From assembly GCA_913777295.1 (NCBI GenBank), contig CAJYRU010000257.1, positions 1 through 44,313 on the forward strand: DNA of 44,313 bases. The letters run 5' to 3'. Positions within the stretch are counted from its first letter, which is position 1; the number at the start of each line of letters is the position of its first letter. Below the pieces are notes generated by a model. The model was not told the origin of the DNA. It did not search any database and saw only the letters and a program-made list of their open reading frames with translations. Source of the stretch: an uncultured Sphingomonas sp. (GTDB lineage Bacteria; Pseudomonadota; Alphaproteobacteria; Sphingomonadales; Sphingomonadaceae). Of the stretch, positions 28,506-39,100 are shown one piece after another. Position numbers and translations under genes: made by a program.

Positions 28506-29983
28506 GCGTCGGCCCGTTCGCCGCCCGCCAGCGCCTCGGCGAGGATCGCCTTAAGCCGGTCGCGCAAGCCCTGCATCTCGGCCTGTTGGGCCGCATATTG
28601 GGCCAGCAGTTCGTCCGGGTCATGGCTCTCCCGATCCGGCGTGTGTGGGTTCTTGCGATCAAGGTTGAAGCCGGACGCCTCAACGTCCTCCGCACTAACG
28701 CGCCATGCCCGTTCGGTCTCAACACGCGCTTTGAAGCCATCCGCCTCATCGCCCCACCAGTCGCGCTCGGCTGCAAATTCCTCGAACTGCATCGGCCGGG
28801 ACTTGTTGTAGTTGGTTACGCCCGGCGGATAAGGATGCTCGTAGAACCAGATGTGCTTGGTGGGCGTGCCCTTGGTGAAGAAGAGCAGGTTGGTCTTGAT
28901 GCCAGTATAGGGGTTGAACACGCCGTTCGGCAGGCGAACGATGGTGTGCAGGTTGCACTCCTCCATCAGGGTGCGCTTGAGCATGGTCTTGGTGCCCTCG
29001 CCGAACAGGAAGCCATCGGGCAGCACCACGCCCGCGCGCCCACCGACGCGCAACAGCTTGATGATCAGCGCCATGAACAGGTCAGCGGTTTCTCGCGTGC
29101 GGAGATGGGCGGGAAAATTGCTTTCGATCCCGTCTTGCTCCATGCCGCCAAAGGGTGGGTTGGTGGCGATCACCGGCACACGATCCCGGTCCCCATAGTC
29201 GCGATAGGGCTTTTCCAGCGTGTTGCCGTGGCGGATGCCCTCGGGCGTGTCGATGCCGTGCAGGATCATGTTGGTGACGCACAGCATATGCGGCAGCGCC
29301 TTCTTCTCGACCCCGCGCAGGCTGGCTACCAGCGTCGCCTCATCCTCGGGCGATTTCACGAACTGGCGCTTGTGGTCGATGGTACAGGCAAGGAAGCCAC
29401 CGGTACCGCAAGCGGGATCAAGCACGACTTCATCGAGCTTGGGCGCCAGCCGGTCGATCATGAACCGGGTGACTGCGCGCGGGGTGTAGAACTCCCCGGC
29501 GTTCCCGGCGCTTTGCAGGTCCTTCAGAATCTGTTCGTAGATCGCGCCGAAGGTGTGCCGGTCCTGCGTATTGTTGAAGTCTATCTCGTTGATCTTGTTG
29601 ATAACCTGCCGCATCAGCGTGCCGGATTTCATGTAGTTATAGGTGTCCTCGAACACGTCGCGGATGACCTGGGCACGCTTGCCGACCTCGCCGATGGTGG
29701 GCAGGCTGTTTTTAAGGGTGAAGAACAGCTCATCGACGAACTTGACCAGCCCCTCGCCGGTGATGCCCTCTCGGTCCTTGGCCCAATTGCGCCAGCGGTA
29801 TTTCTCCGGGATGGGTGAGCGAAAGTCAGGCTCGGTCAGCTCCAACTCTTCCTCGCGGTCATCGTAGATTTTGAGGAAGATCATCCAGACCATCTGGCTG
29901 ATGCGCTGGGCATCGCCATCAACGCCCACATCCTTGCGCATGATGTCCTGAATGGACTTCACCGCGCCCGACACATTGCTCAT
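28502..29983 (-). CDS. hsdM: Type I restriction-modification DNA methyltransferase subunit
   Basis: GEFYTPRAVTRFMIDRLAP, VLDPACGTGGFL, VIATNPPFGG (NPPF). Confidence 0.96.
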   Translation of the reverse strand: MSNVSGAVKSIQDIMRKDVGVDGDAQRISQMVWMIFLKIYDDREEELELTEPDFRSPIPEKYRWRNWAKDREGITGEGLVKFVDELFFTLKNSLPTIGEVGKRAQVIRDVFEDTYNYMKSGTLMRQVINKINEIDFNNTQDRHTFGAIYEQILKDLQSAGNAGEFYTPRAVTRFMIDRLAPKLDEVVLDPACGTGGFLACTIDHKRQFVKSPEDEATLVASLRGVEKKALPHMLCVTNMILHGIDTPEGIRHGNTLEKPYRDYGDRDRVPVIATNPPFGGMEQDGIESNFPAHLRTRETADLFMALIIKLLRVGGRAGVVLPDGFLFGEGTKTMLKRTLMEECNLHTIVRLPNGVFNPYTGIKTNLLFFTKGTPTKHIWFYEHPYPPGVTNYNKSRPMQFEEFAAERDWWGDEADGFKARVETERAWRVSAEDVEASGFNLDRKNPHTPDRESHDPDELLAQYAAQQAEMQGLRDRLKAILAEALAGGERADA

Positions 29984-32337
29984 TCGTTCGCTGCCTGTTC
30001 GTAAATTTGGGCTTCAAGATCGGTCAGCGCGGCGTCGTAAGCCGCCTTGCCGCCGAACGCGCCCTTGATGATTTCGATGGGGGTGCCGATAGCGTCGAAC
30101 GGCCGCAGGCGCAGCACCTTCGTGTCCTCGATAGTCTCGATGCCTTCGTCGGCATATTTTTCGAGCAAGGCTTCCAGCACCGCCCGCGCCTGCTCGCCAT
30201 ACTTGGCAAAATAGTTGCGCTTGCGTACCTTCTCCGCGCGCTCGCGGCGGGTGAGCGGCGGCTGGTCATAGGCGATATGGGCGAGCAAATCGAAGTCGCT
30301 CACATCCTTGCCGACCTCGGCTTGCAGATTGGCAAGGACGATGCCGTGTTCCTCAAGCTCGGCGATGATGGCCTGCTTGCGGTCGCTGGCATTCCACTTC
30401 GCAATGAACTCATCAAGTGAGCGATATTCGGACAACACCGCCTTTTTAGCAAACTCACGATAGCTTTCGGTGATGAGTTTGCCGTCGCTGCCGACATATT
30501 TGATCTGCTCGGCGATGATGCGCACGGGGACACCCGACACGACCAGCTTGGTGCCGCCGGTGTCATCGTCGTCATCCTCATCGTCGGGGTCGCCATCGTC
30601 GGGATCAGGCGGGACCGGCGGGTCGTCGCCGCCCGGCTCATAGATAACCACCGGCTCTCCATCGAAATCGGGATCGCTGAAAAGCTCAGTCGCCTTCTTG
30701 AAGTCCATGATGGTGAAGAAATACTTGTTGTGGTCTTCGTCGATCCGAGTGCCCCGGCCTATGATCTGCTTGAACATCGTCATAGACGTAATCGTGCGGT
30801 CAAGCACGATCAGCTTGCAGGTCTTGGCATCGACGCCAGTGCTCAAAAGCTGCGAGGTGGTGGCGATGACCGGGAACGGCTGTTCCGGGTCAATGAAGTT
30901 GTCGAGCTGTGCCTTGCCCTCGATGCTGTCTCCCGTGATCCGCATGACGTAGCGCGGATTGTCGCGCGCGATCTTGCCGGCAGCGTTTACAATGGCCGCG
31001 CGCATCCGTTCGGCGTGGTCGATGTCCTCGCAAAAAATGATCGTCTTCGACATGGGGTCGGTCGCGTTGAGGAAGCGCACCACCCGCTCGGCAACCAACT
31101 TTGTGCGCTGATTGAGGACAAGGACCCTGTCCATGTCCATGCGGTTGTATTCGCGCTGCTCAATCTCATTACCGAGGTCGTCTATCATGCCTGCTGGCGG
31201 GGTCCAGCCCAGCAAGTCTTTGTCGATATCGATACGGATGACCTTATAGGGCGCGAGGAAGCCATCCTCGATGCCCTGCTTTAGGCTGTAGGTGTAAACC
31301 GGGTCGCCGAAGTACGTGATGTTGGAGACGTACTCGGTCTCCTTCGGCGTGGCGGTCATGCCGATCTGAATCGCGCCCTCGAAATAGTCGAGGATTTCCC
31401 GCCACGCGCTGTCTTCCGCCGCGCTCCCGCGATGGCATTCATCGATAACGATGAGGTCGAAGAAGTCGCGGGAGACCGACTTGAAGATTTTGTCGGTCTC
31501 CCCTGGCCCGGTCAGCGCCTGATAAAGGCCGAGGTGGATTTCGTAGGCCGGGTCAATCTTGCGGTTGCGCACCTTAGTCATGTGCTGGCCGAAGGGCTTG
31601 AAGTCGTTGACCAGCGTTTGATCGACGAGGATGTTGCGGTCCGCGAGGAACAGCACACGCTTCGCCTGTCCCGCTTTCCAGAGCCGCCAAATGATTTGGA
31701 ACGTGGTGTATGTTTTGCCAGTACCCGTCGCCATCACCAGCAGGACGCGACGGTCTCCTTTCGCGATGGCTTCGACGGTCCGGTTGATGGCGTCTATCTG
31801 ATAATAGCGCGGTTCTTTGCCGGAACCGTCCGCGTGGTAAGGCTGCTCAACCAGCGGCTCTTGCTTAGGCGTGATCCCGTGGAAACGGCAGTAGCGGAGA
31901 TAAAGCTCCCGAGGCGGCAGAAAGGCGTCCATGGCGAGCGCCGTCTCGGTGTCTTCGCCATCGGCGGCCGCTCGATTATGCTGAGCGAAGCCATCGCCGT
32001 TGGAGCTTAAAGCCGTGGGAAGGTCGAGGATTTCGGCATAGCCCAAAGCCTGTTGCAGCCCGTCGCTGACGCCGTGCTTGTTATCCTTCGCTTCGACAAT
32101 CGCAACCGGCAAACCGGGCTGCCAGGAAAGGACGTAATCGGCAAACTTGCGCTTTTTCTTGTTCCGAGCTGAAAGATTTCCGCGAACAATCACAGGACCA
32201 GGGGTCAGCGTAACCTCGCGCCGGACCTGGCGTAGCTGGTCCCAACCCGCGTCAACGATAGCGGGCGTGATGAACAAATCGCAAATGTCGCTTTCGCTCA
32301 GCTTCTGCTTTTCGGCCTTATCCACTCCGCCCCCCAA
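29980..32337 (-). CDS. hsdR: Type I restriction endonuclease subunit
   Basis: PD-(D/E)XK-like GLPVAIVEAKDNK; Walker A LLVMATGTGKTYT; DECHRGS; GMTATPKETE; QIIGRGTRIDED. 4-bp overlap with hsdM. Confidence 0.95.
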   Translation of the reverse strand: MGGGVDKAEKQKLSESDICDLFITPAIVDAGWDQLRQVRREVTLTPGPVIVRGNLSARNKKKRKFADYVLSWQPGLPVAIVEAKDNKHGVSDGLQQALGYAEILDLPTALSSNGDGFAQHNRAAADGEDTETALAMDAFLPPRELYLRYCRFHGITPKQEPLVEQPYHADGSGKEPRYYQIDAINRTVEAIAKGDRRVLLVMATGTGKTYTTFQIIWRLWKAGQAKRVLFLADRNILVDQTLVNDFKPFGQHMTKVRNRKIDPAYEIHLGLYQALTGPGETDKIFKSVSRDFFDLIVIDECHRGSAAEDSAWREILDYFEGAIQIGMTATPKETEYVSNITYFGDPVYTYSLKQGIEDGFLAPYKVIRIDIDKDLLGWTPPAGMIDDLGNEIEQREYNRMDMDRVLVLNQRTKLVAERVVRFLNATDPMSKTIIFCEDIDHAERMRAAIVNAAGKIARDNPRYVMRITGDSIEGKAQLDNFIDPEQPFPVIATTSQLLSTGVDAKTCKLIVLDRTITSMTMFKQIIGRGTRIDEDHNKYFFTIMDFKKATELFSDPDFDGEPVVIYEPGGDDPPVPPDPDDGDPDDEDDDDDTGGTKLVVSGVPVRIIAEQIKYVGSDGKLITESYREFAKKAVLSEYRSLDEFIAKWNASDRKQAIIAELEEHGIVLANLQAEVGKDVSDFDLLAHIAYDQPPLTRRERAEKVRKRNYFAKYGEQARAVLEALLEKYADEGIETIEDTKVLRLRPFDAIGTPIEIIKGAFGGKAAYDAALTDLEAQIYEQAANE

Positions 32338-33171
32338 TTAAGGCATTGGAATGCCTCCCAAGCTGCCATTGATGATGACGCCGATTCCACCCTGAGGAAA
32401 TCGTCACCCATCGATCGCAATCCCTGCACCTTCAACTATGGCGACCAAAGCCCAGCACGCAATGGTTTGATTGGAAGATGGATGAACGACAGCGTAAAGG
32501 GTCGGCGAGGATGGCGGCTAATGGCTGGATTTGAGGCGCATTTCTCCCTGACCCTTCGCGCTGGGCGAATGGCCGGTTTTGACGGGAACAGCCATTCAAA
32601 GCCCGACAAGCGAACGGCGTGAGATGGTCGAAAGCTGCCAGCGCTGCGGCAGCGCAGACCCAGTTGCGGTCGTCCCTCGCCGGTTGGAGGCGTACCTAAA
32701 GCGGTCGCTCATACAGGTGATACGCTACGGCCGGAGTTGGACCGGTAGTGGACGGTCAGATTCGGTTCGACTGCCGCGCAAAGCTGCCGGTGGGGTAACG
32801 TGGACCACGCCATCCGCATTACCGCGGGCGACGGCGAGGTTCTCGATCAGCTCGACGAAGCCCGAACGCGAACGCCATTCGCCCGGCCGGTCGGTCTGTC
32901 TGTCTGCTGCGGTAGACCCTGTCCTTCTGCTCAAAGCGGTTGTGCCAGTGCATGACGGCGACGTCCCTGCTGTCCTCACTGCGTCCGGACCAGCTCCAGC
33001 GCGTGTCGCGCGGCACGGTGCGGAAAAACACGAAGGAATTCGGTCCGGGTGTATTTTCTCGGCATCGTCCTTCACACTTACGACGAACTCAGATAACGTC
33101 CGGTCTCGGGCAACGCGACATCGTAGCTGAACATCCCACCAAGCCGTGGCGGGCAGTTATTAGCAGGTAAT

Positions 33172-35055
33172 CTAACCGTCGACGGGCTTCCCGTCGCCAT
33201 CGGGAGCACGCACGCCCAACCGGTCGTCAAGCGTCCAGCGCACGCTTTCCTCTATCCGCCGCCTCGTCCAGATCGGAGAGGCGGCCGCCCGCTCGAGCAG
33301 GGCCGACCTTACCGTCAGAATCCATGGCATCTCCTCCTTAAGCTCATGTTCGAGCGTGCCGAGGTCGTAGCGGGCCGATAGTCCGATCATCACCTCGCGC
33401 AGCTGAAGCGGCTTCAGCGCGACGAGTTCATCGGCGAAGGCGACCGGGTCCAACGTCGCGAGGACCGGCAGGCGCGCCAACGACTCCGACGAGTCCCGGG
33501 AATTCGCGATCCGCCTGACGAACTCGGTCGCGTCCGCGCGCATAACCGAGAGGAGCTCCGTGGCCTGAGCTGCGAACCGGTCGCGCTGCCCCGCGGCACG
33601 TTGCTCATCGAGGTAGGCCAAGATTTCGCTGAACTCCGGTTTTTCGCGGCCGGAGAAGCCGAGACCGGCAAAGCTGCCGTGCCGTACCTCATCCGGCACC
33701 GTCAGATTTGGCGGCTCGAGCCGGCCCTGACTTCGGAGGTCATCGACGTAGGCACGACACTCCGCCACTGCCTGCCGCAACGTCCACCCTATCGCGCCGA
33801 GACCGGCGAGCTTTAGGACCTGACTGAAGACATGGAGCAACTCGCCGGTCACATCGTAGTCGCGCGCCTCAAACTCTTCCATCAGGGTTTGGGCGGCCGC
33901 AGCTATCTCCTCGTCACCACGCTCACCCGAATACCAGACTGTCCTCCACGAAGGTTCGTCCTCGGACGGGAACCAGGAACTCGCATCGAACGCCTCCCGC
34001 ACCCGCGTGGGATCCACAATTCCGTCAATAAGGATATCGCCGAGCAAATCGTCCGGGAGCAACGTGTCGTGCATCGTCAGGCCGCTATACTTTGCGGACG
34101 CGAGGCGCAGCCTGCTCGGCTTCTCCGCATCGTTGAAGAGCCCGCTGTATCGACGGGTGGAGCGTGCCCTCACGTCGATGGCGTCGATGTTGCCCGCCTT
34201 GAACTCGAACGACATCGCGAACAGCAGGCGCATCATCGCATTCATCGCGCCAGCGTTGGCTAGGTGCCGACCGTCGAGCGCATCGTGTACCCTCTCGAAG
34301 TCCCAGAGCGTCTGCTGGAGGAGCCGCAGGTTGCCCGTGCGCGACTGCTCGTAGACGGCACGGACTTCAATCGCGGACTGCTCCAGGAACCGACGGGCGG
34401 GTTCGGACTCGAGCGTCTCAAGGAAGGAGCAATAGGCGGCGTCGAAGTCGGGCCGCACAGTCAAAGTCCGTCCGACGACCTTCTCCTTCGAAATTTCGAA
34501 GTCACCGCCATCGGCTCGACCGATGATCCTGTCCTCATCTGCGACGAGAACGACCTTGCGACCGTCACGCTCGACCAGACGGTTGATGTAGCCGAGCACG
34601 TCGGTGATGCGCATCGAGCTCCGCTCGATATCGTCGAAGATGTACCCGTCGGCGACCGGCAGGCTCGCCAGCGCGCCGGTTCCAAGTGGTTCACGGGGGA
34701 TGCCGACGACGTCACCCGGCCGCGGTCTGCTGTTCGATCCCTCCGTCGTTCGCCACGGATAGCGCGCGAGCGCCATCGCTTCGTCGAGCTCGCGCCTGCT
34801 CGACAGCCCATACATGCTGATGGACAGGATGCGGAGGCCATGCTCGGCGGCCTTCGCCACGGAGCACTTCACGAGATGCGACTTGCCTGCACCCCATTTG
34901 CCCGTGAGCAGGATAGCGAAGCCGGGATTGTAGGGAAGCCCGAAGAATCGCTCGAGATAACTTGTCACATGCTGGTTGGGATTGGCCGGCACGAACGAGA
35001 TCTCATCGTCGCGCTCGTTCAGCGCTGCCACCCCGTCCTGATCGATCTTCACCAT
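33172..35055 (-). CDS. KAP-like P-loop NTPase of unknown function (defence-associated candidate)
   Basis: Walker A ILLTGKWGAGKSHLVK near the N-terminus; Walker B-like GYIFDDIERS; KVVLVADEDRI; long helical C-terminus. Confidence 0.7.
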   Translation of the reverse strand: MVKIDQDGVAALNERDDEISFVPANPNQHVTSYLERFFGLPYNPGFAILLTGKWGAGKSHLVKCSVAKAAEHGLRILSISMYGLSSRRELDEAMALARYPWRTTEGSNSRPRPGDVVGIPREPLGTGALASLPVADGYIFDDIERSSMRITDVLGYINRLVERDGRKVVLVADEDRIIGRADGGDFEISKEKVVGRTLTVRPDFDAAYCSFLETLESEPARRFLEQSAIEVRAVYEQSRTGNLRLLQQTLWDFERVHDALDGRHLANAGAMNAMMRLLFAMSFEFKAGNIDAIDVRARSTRRYSGLFNDAEKPSRLRLASAKYSGLTMHDTLLPDDLLGDILIDGIVDPTRVREAFDASSWFPSEDEPSWRTVWYSGERGDEEIAAAAQTLMEEFEARDYDVTGELLHVFSQVLKLAGLGAIGWTLRQAVAECRAYVDDLRSQGRLEPPNLTVPDEVRHGSFAGLGFSGREKPEFSEILAYLDEQRAAGQRDRFAAQATELLSVMRADATEFVRRIANSRDSSESLARLPVLATLDPVAFADELVALKPLQLREVMIGLSARYDLGTLEHELKEEMPWILTVRSALLERAAASPIWTRRRIEESVRWTLDDRLGVRAPDGDGKPVDG

Positions 35056-35119
35056 GCCTCATCATTCCGACGGTGCATGCCGCTTGTCGATAGGGATCTC
35101 GCGCTGGCAGTATCGGCGC

Positions 35120-36100
35120 ATGCACCGTCGCCTACGAAACATCCTAGTCGCCGTCGCCTTCGCGCTTCAGGCAGGAACCGTCGCACCAGCCGACGCTCAG
35201 CCGAAAGCGCCCCCCGGTGCGGCCGCCACGCCCAGCCCGGGAGTGACGCCTGCATCGGTCGTCACTCCCGCCCCGATCCCGAACCCGCAATTGACATCGC
35301 CGCCCGAGCCGCCGTTCGTGGCCCATGGCGATCCCTCCGACCCAGGCTGCTACCGCGAGACCGTTCACGACAGGGCGGACCTGTGTGCGCAGTGGCGCGC
35401 TGCGCTCGCAGCCGAGGCGGCCGCGTCGAGCAGCGGGCGCGCAAACACGATCGCGATCGTCAGCTCCGTCTTCAGCCTGCTGGGCATCATCGGGCTGCTG
35501 GTGACGCTTTGGCTGACGAGGACGGCCAACACGCTCTCGCGCCGCGCCGCCGAGGCGGCAGAGAAGACGATGCGGGACGCACGAGAGATCGGCGAGGCAC
35601 AGGCGCGCTGCTACCTGTCGATCGAGGCGGTCATGGCCTACATCGGAGAGTCGGACGGCTGCCCGCGGATAATGGTCAGCATCCGCAACAGCGGAGCATC
35701 GCCTGCACTCGACACGACGTGGACGGCGTCGATGGGCTACACCTCGATGGGCTCGGACTCGGACGCGGACGCGGACGCGGACGCGGCGCGACGAGACGAC
35801 CCGCGGTCGGCGGACGCGATCCGGGCTGCGATCGCCCCTGGTAAGGTGTTCGACGTTCCCTACGTGAAGCTGGACTTCCCGATCACGCCGGCCGAGCGCT
35901 CGCACGTCATCGAAGACAGGAACTGGATCCAGCTCTCCGTGAGGCTAGTGGTGACGGCCAACGACGTGTTCGGAAGGTCGGTGGCGACCGAGGACTTCTA
36001 CACCGGCGTGATCCACGACCTCGGCGTCTGGTTCGCGCTGGAAGCAACCGGGGCGAAGCCAATTCGGACCGTATCGGAGGATAAAACGATTAGCGCCTAA
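35120..36100 (+). CDS. Hypothetical membrane-anchored protein, divergent to the KAP-like NTPase
   Basis: N-terminal signal-like MHRRLRNILVAVAFALQAGTVAPADAQ, Pro-rich linker, TM segment TIAIVSSVFSLLGIIGLLVTLWLT followed by coiled coil and a folded C-terminal domain. Confidence 0.6.
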   Translation: MHRRLRNILVAVAFALQAGTVAPADAQPKAPPGAAATPSPGVTPASVVTPAPIPNPQLTSPPEPPFVAHGDPSDPGCYRETVHDRADLCAQWRAALAAEAAASSSGRANTIAIVSSVFSLLGIIGLLVTLWLTRTANTLSRRAAEAAEKTMRDAREIGEAQARCYLSIEAVMAYIGESDGCPRIMVSIRNSGASPALDTTWTASMGYTSMGSDSDADADADAARRDDPRSADAIRAAIAPGKVFDVPYVKLDFPITPAERSHVIEDRNWIQLSVRLVVTANDVFGRSVATEDFYTGVIHDLGVWFALEATGAKPIRTVSEDKTISA

Positions 36101-36146
36101 GGATGCTACCTCAGCTGTCCCTCACGACCCTCCCAACGGGCTGACG

Positions 36147-39100
36147 CTACGTCTCCACCCCGAAATCCGCATCTCGCGCCAGTTCGACGAAGGCCTTGAG
36201 ATCCGACACGACGTCCACCTTGCCGCGCCACGCATCATGGAATTGCATGGGCACCTTCTCAGCGGTCACGAGGCAGTTCACCATGCGGATCTGGTCGGCC
36301 GGGATGCCGGTCAACGCGGAAAGCCAGTCGAGGTGGGCGGTGATGATCCTGATCCGCGTGAGGTGCTTGTGCAAGGGACCCAGATTGCCCTTCTCATCGA
36401 TGTGGTCGGGACCGTACTCCTGAAGCCGCTCGGCGATCTCGCCAGCAGTCTTGTCCATCATCAACCGCTTGCACTCGATCAGGAGCACCGTCCCCGTCGA
36501 GCGGCGCCAGGCCAGCACGTCTACATCGCCGTTGTCCGTGGTCGCGCCACCCAGCTCGCTCATGCCTACGTCGGACCGCGCATCCCAGCCCAAACCGCTG
36601 AGCGCGTCGCGAACCTCGACGTTAAACGCATGGCCGATCCGATCGATCACGCCGCCGACCCACGAATGCATCTCCTCGCTGCGGAAAACCGTCTGTGGCA
36701 AATGCCCCGCGGAAGCGCGCATCGCGTAGCGCCATGCCTCGTGCGCGAGCGGGACGGACACCACACAGACCGCGTCCTCACCCTTCGAAAGCCGCACTAT
36801 TGGCCGCATAAGCAGCGATAGCCGCCGTGCGTAGCGCCAAGGCCACCAGTCGCGCGGCGTGGCGTCCTTCGGTTTCCCCTCATCCCAATTCTTGCGGGGC
36901 ATGAGCGTTATTCGGTCGAGGGCGAACGACGCCGCCGCCGCCGACATCGGCCCGATCTCCTGCAGCACCCCGACGATGTCCGCGCGCCGTACCCTGGCGA
37001 CGGTCGAGCCTGGGAGCGCAAAAGCCGCCAAAGCCTCGGTCAGCTCCACGTAAGTCAGCGGCGTCATGCCGAACTCTGCGACGAACGCCTTCTCGAACTG
37101 CTCCGGAGTATCGTTCGCGTCGGATACGGTGCCGGCGGCCAGATCGGCCTCCTCCCCCCCCTCGTCCCCGAGCGGCTGAAGGAGGTTCGCATACGACGCA
37201 GCGGCCAGCTCGAACTGCGCCGAACTGTGCGCGGCGAGGAAGGGCGTCTGAACCTGCGCTCTGAAACGGTCAGGCAGCTCGATCGACCCGTTGGGATGGA
37301 CCAGCATGCCCTCGTCCGAGAAGCCGTAGTGGATTTCGTCGCTGCGGCCGGCGACCTCAACTAGCGATGACACGAGCGCCGCCAGGTCGTCGAAGACGGC
37401 GTCCGAACACGGCACCCCGCCGGTCACGGGGCTGGTGCACACCGCCATCTCGACGAGGACGCGGGAAGCGAGGCTGGCCAGCGCACGCTCGCCCTCACGC
37501 CGGACAGATGCGTCAACGACATCGCTACGTCGGGTATGAAGCGCCAGGACCGCCGCCGCCGTGATCCGGGACTGGTAGCGGTCACGCTGCAGAGCGTCGT
37601 GGTTCTCGAGACAGCGGACGATGAGCGTTTCACGGTCAAGCGTGAGCAGCTGCGCCTTGATCCTCGCCCATAGCGCGTCGACGACCCCCTCTATAAGGCC
37701 CGTCGCGTCCTTCCCCATTAGCCGCTCCGACGCCTTCTTCGGCAGCGGGCGGCCAGACAGTCCTGCTAGCCCTATCTGCATCGGCTCGTACGCGTCCGCC
37801 GCGACGAAACGCGGCGCGTCGAGCGCCGCGCCGAGCAGCACGGCCTGCGCCCTGTATTGAGGTGCCGTCATGTGCAGGAAGCGTGCCTCCTCGCCTCCGA
37901 CCACCTCGAGCGCAATGTGCTCGACCTCCTGCCGGGCCAAGGACTGCTTTGCAAGCAGACAGGCGCCTTCGACAAGCGCCTCGACCATGCGCCGGTCGCC
38001 GATGTTGTCGGCGAGACGGAAGGCCTGGAGGTAGTCAAGTGCGCAGTCGATCCGAACCGCCCCGTCGCGCAGCCGAACCGTCGGCCTTCCCACGGAATCT
38101 CGCGTCGGCCTAGGACCGCTGATCGGTATCTCATCGGTCTGCACGTCGAGCTCGAAGACCACCCGCTGCGGAAGGTCACTCAGCACCCGGTCGAGATGGA
38201 CGGCTACCGGGAGCATCCAGCTACGCGCCATGTCCCACATGCGGTATGACAGGGATGACCGGTCGCCTGGCGAATGACGCTCGCCCGTCATCCACCAGAT
38301 GCGGCCGCCGACCTCGGCGCAGCCGCTCGGCTTCGAAGTGAACTCGAGGTTCGTCGCCGTGTACTCCGGCGTCACCAACGTCTCCGGAAAGAACGCGTCC
38401 GCGGATCGCCGCTCCACCTCCACCCAGCGACCCTCCTCGGGCGCGAGGACGACGTGCCTATCGATGACCTGACGCAGCGACGCTCTCATCGCCGCCGCGT
38501 TGTCCGTCCCCATGTAGACCACCGCACTGGTCGGGTCGGCCTCGTCCGGAAGCGGCGTGAAGCCGAGCGAACGGATCCACGAGTAAATGTTCGCGAAGCC
38601 GTTGAAGTTGAGGAACTCGACCCCGCCGGCCGCCAGCCTGGCCTGGTTGTCCAGCATCCGCTTCACGCGCAGGCAGTTGAAGCCGGGATCTCGGCTCAGA
38701 AGTGTGAAGTCGTCGATGCCCATCCCGATGACTTGCCAGCCATCCGGAACTTCGCCGATCTCGACCACGAAGCCGCGGCCTAGGCCGCCGTGGACCATTA
38801 CCGTCAGGCCGGACTTGTATCCCGGCAACGCCCCGAGCGCTTGTGCCCGCCGCGCCGCGAGCGCCGCCACCGTACGCGGGACCCGCCGCATGTCGAAGAG
38901 GCCCCGTGCATGTGCCTCATTCAGATCATCGTGGATAACCACGACGTCGACCGGCGTGCCGATATCGATCGAACCGCTGAAAGCCGTCACACCGGCGGAA
39001 TCGACGGTCATCCCGCCATCGTCCGGCACGATCCGCCACCATGCCAGCGCCGCCCTCCAAACGGCGTCCACCTGATACGACTCCACGACTTCCCTGAGGT

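Noticed and set aside
35757-35794. GCGGAC hexamer tandem repeat (DADADA) in the membrane protein
   Set aside because: Short in-frame low-complexity tract; could vary in length, but 6-bp units keep frame and there is no evidence of switching.
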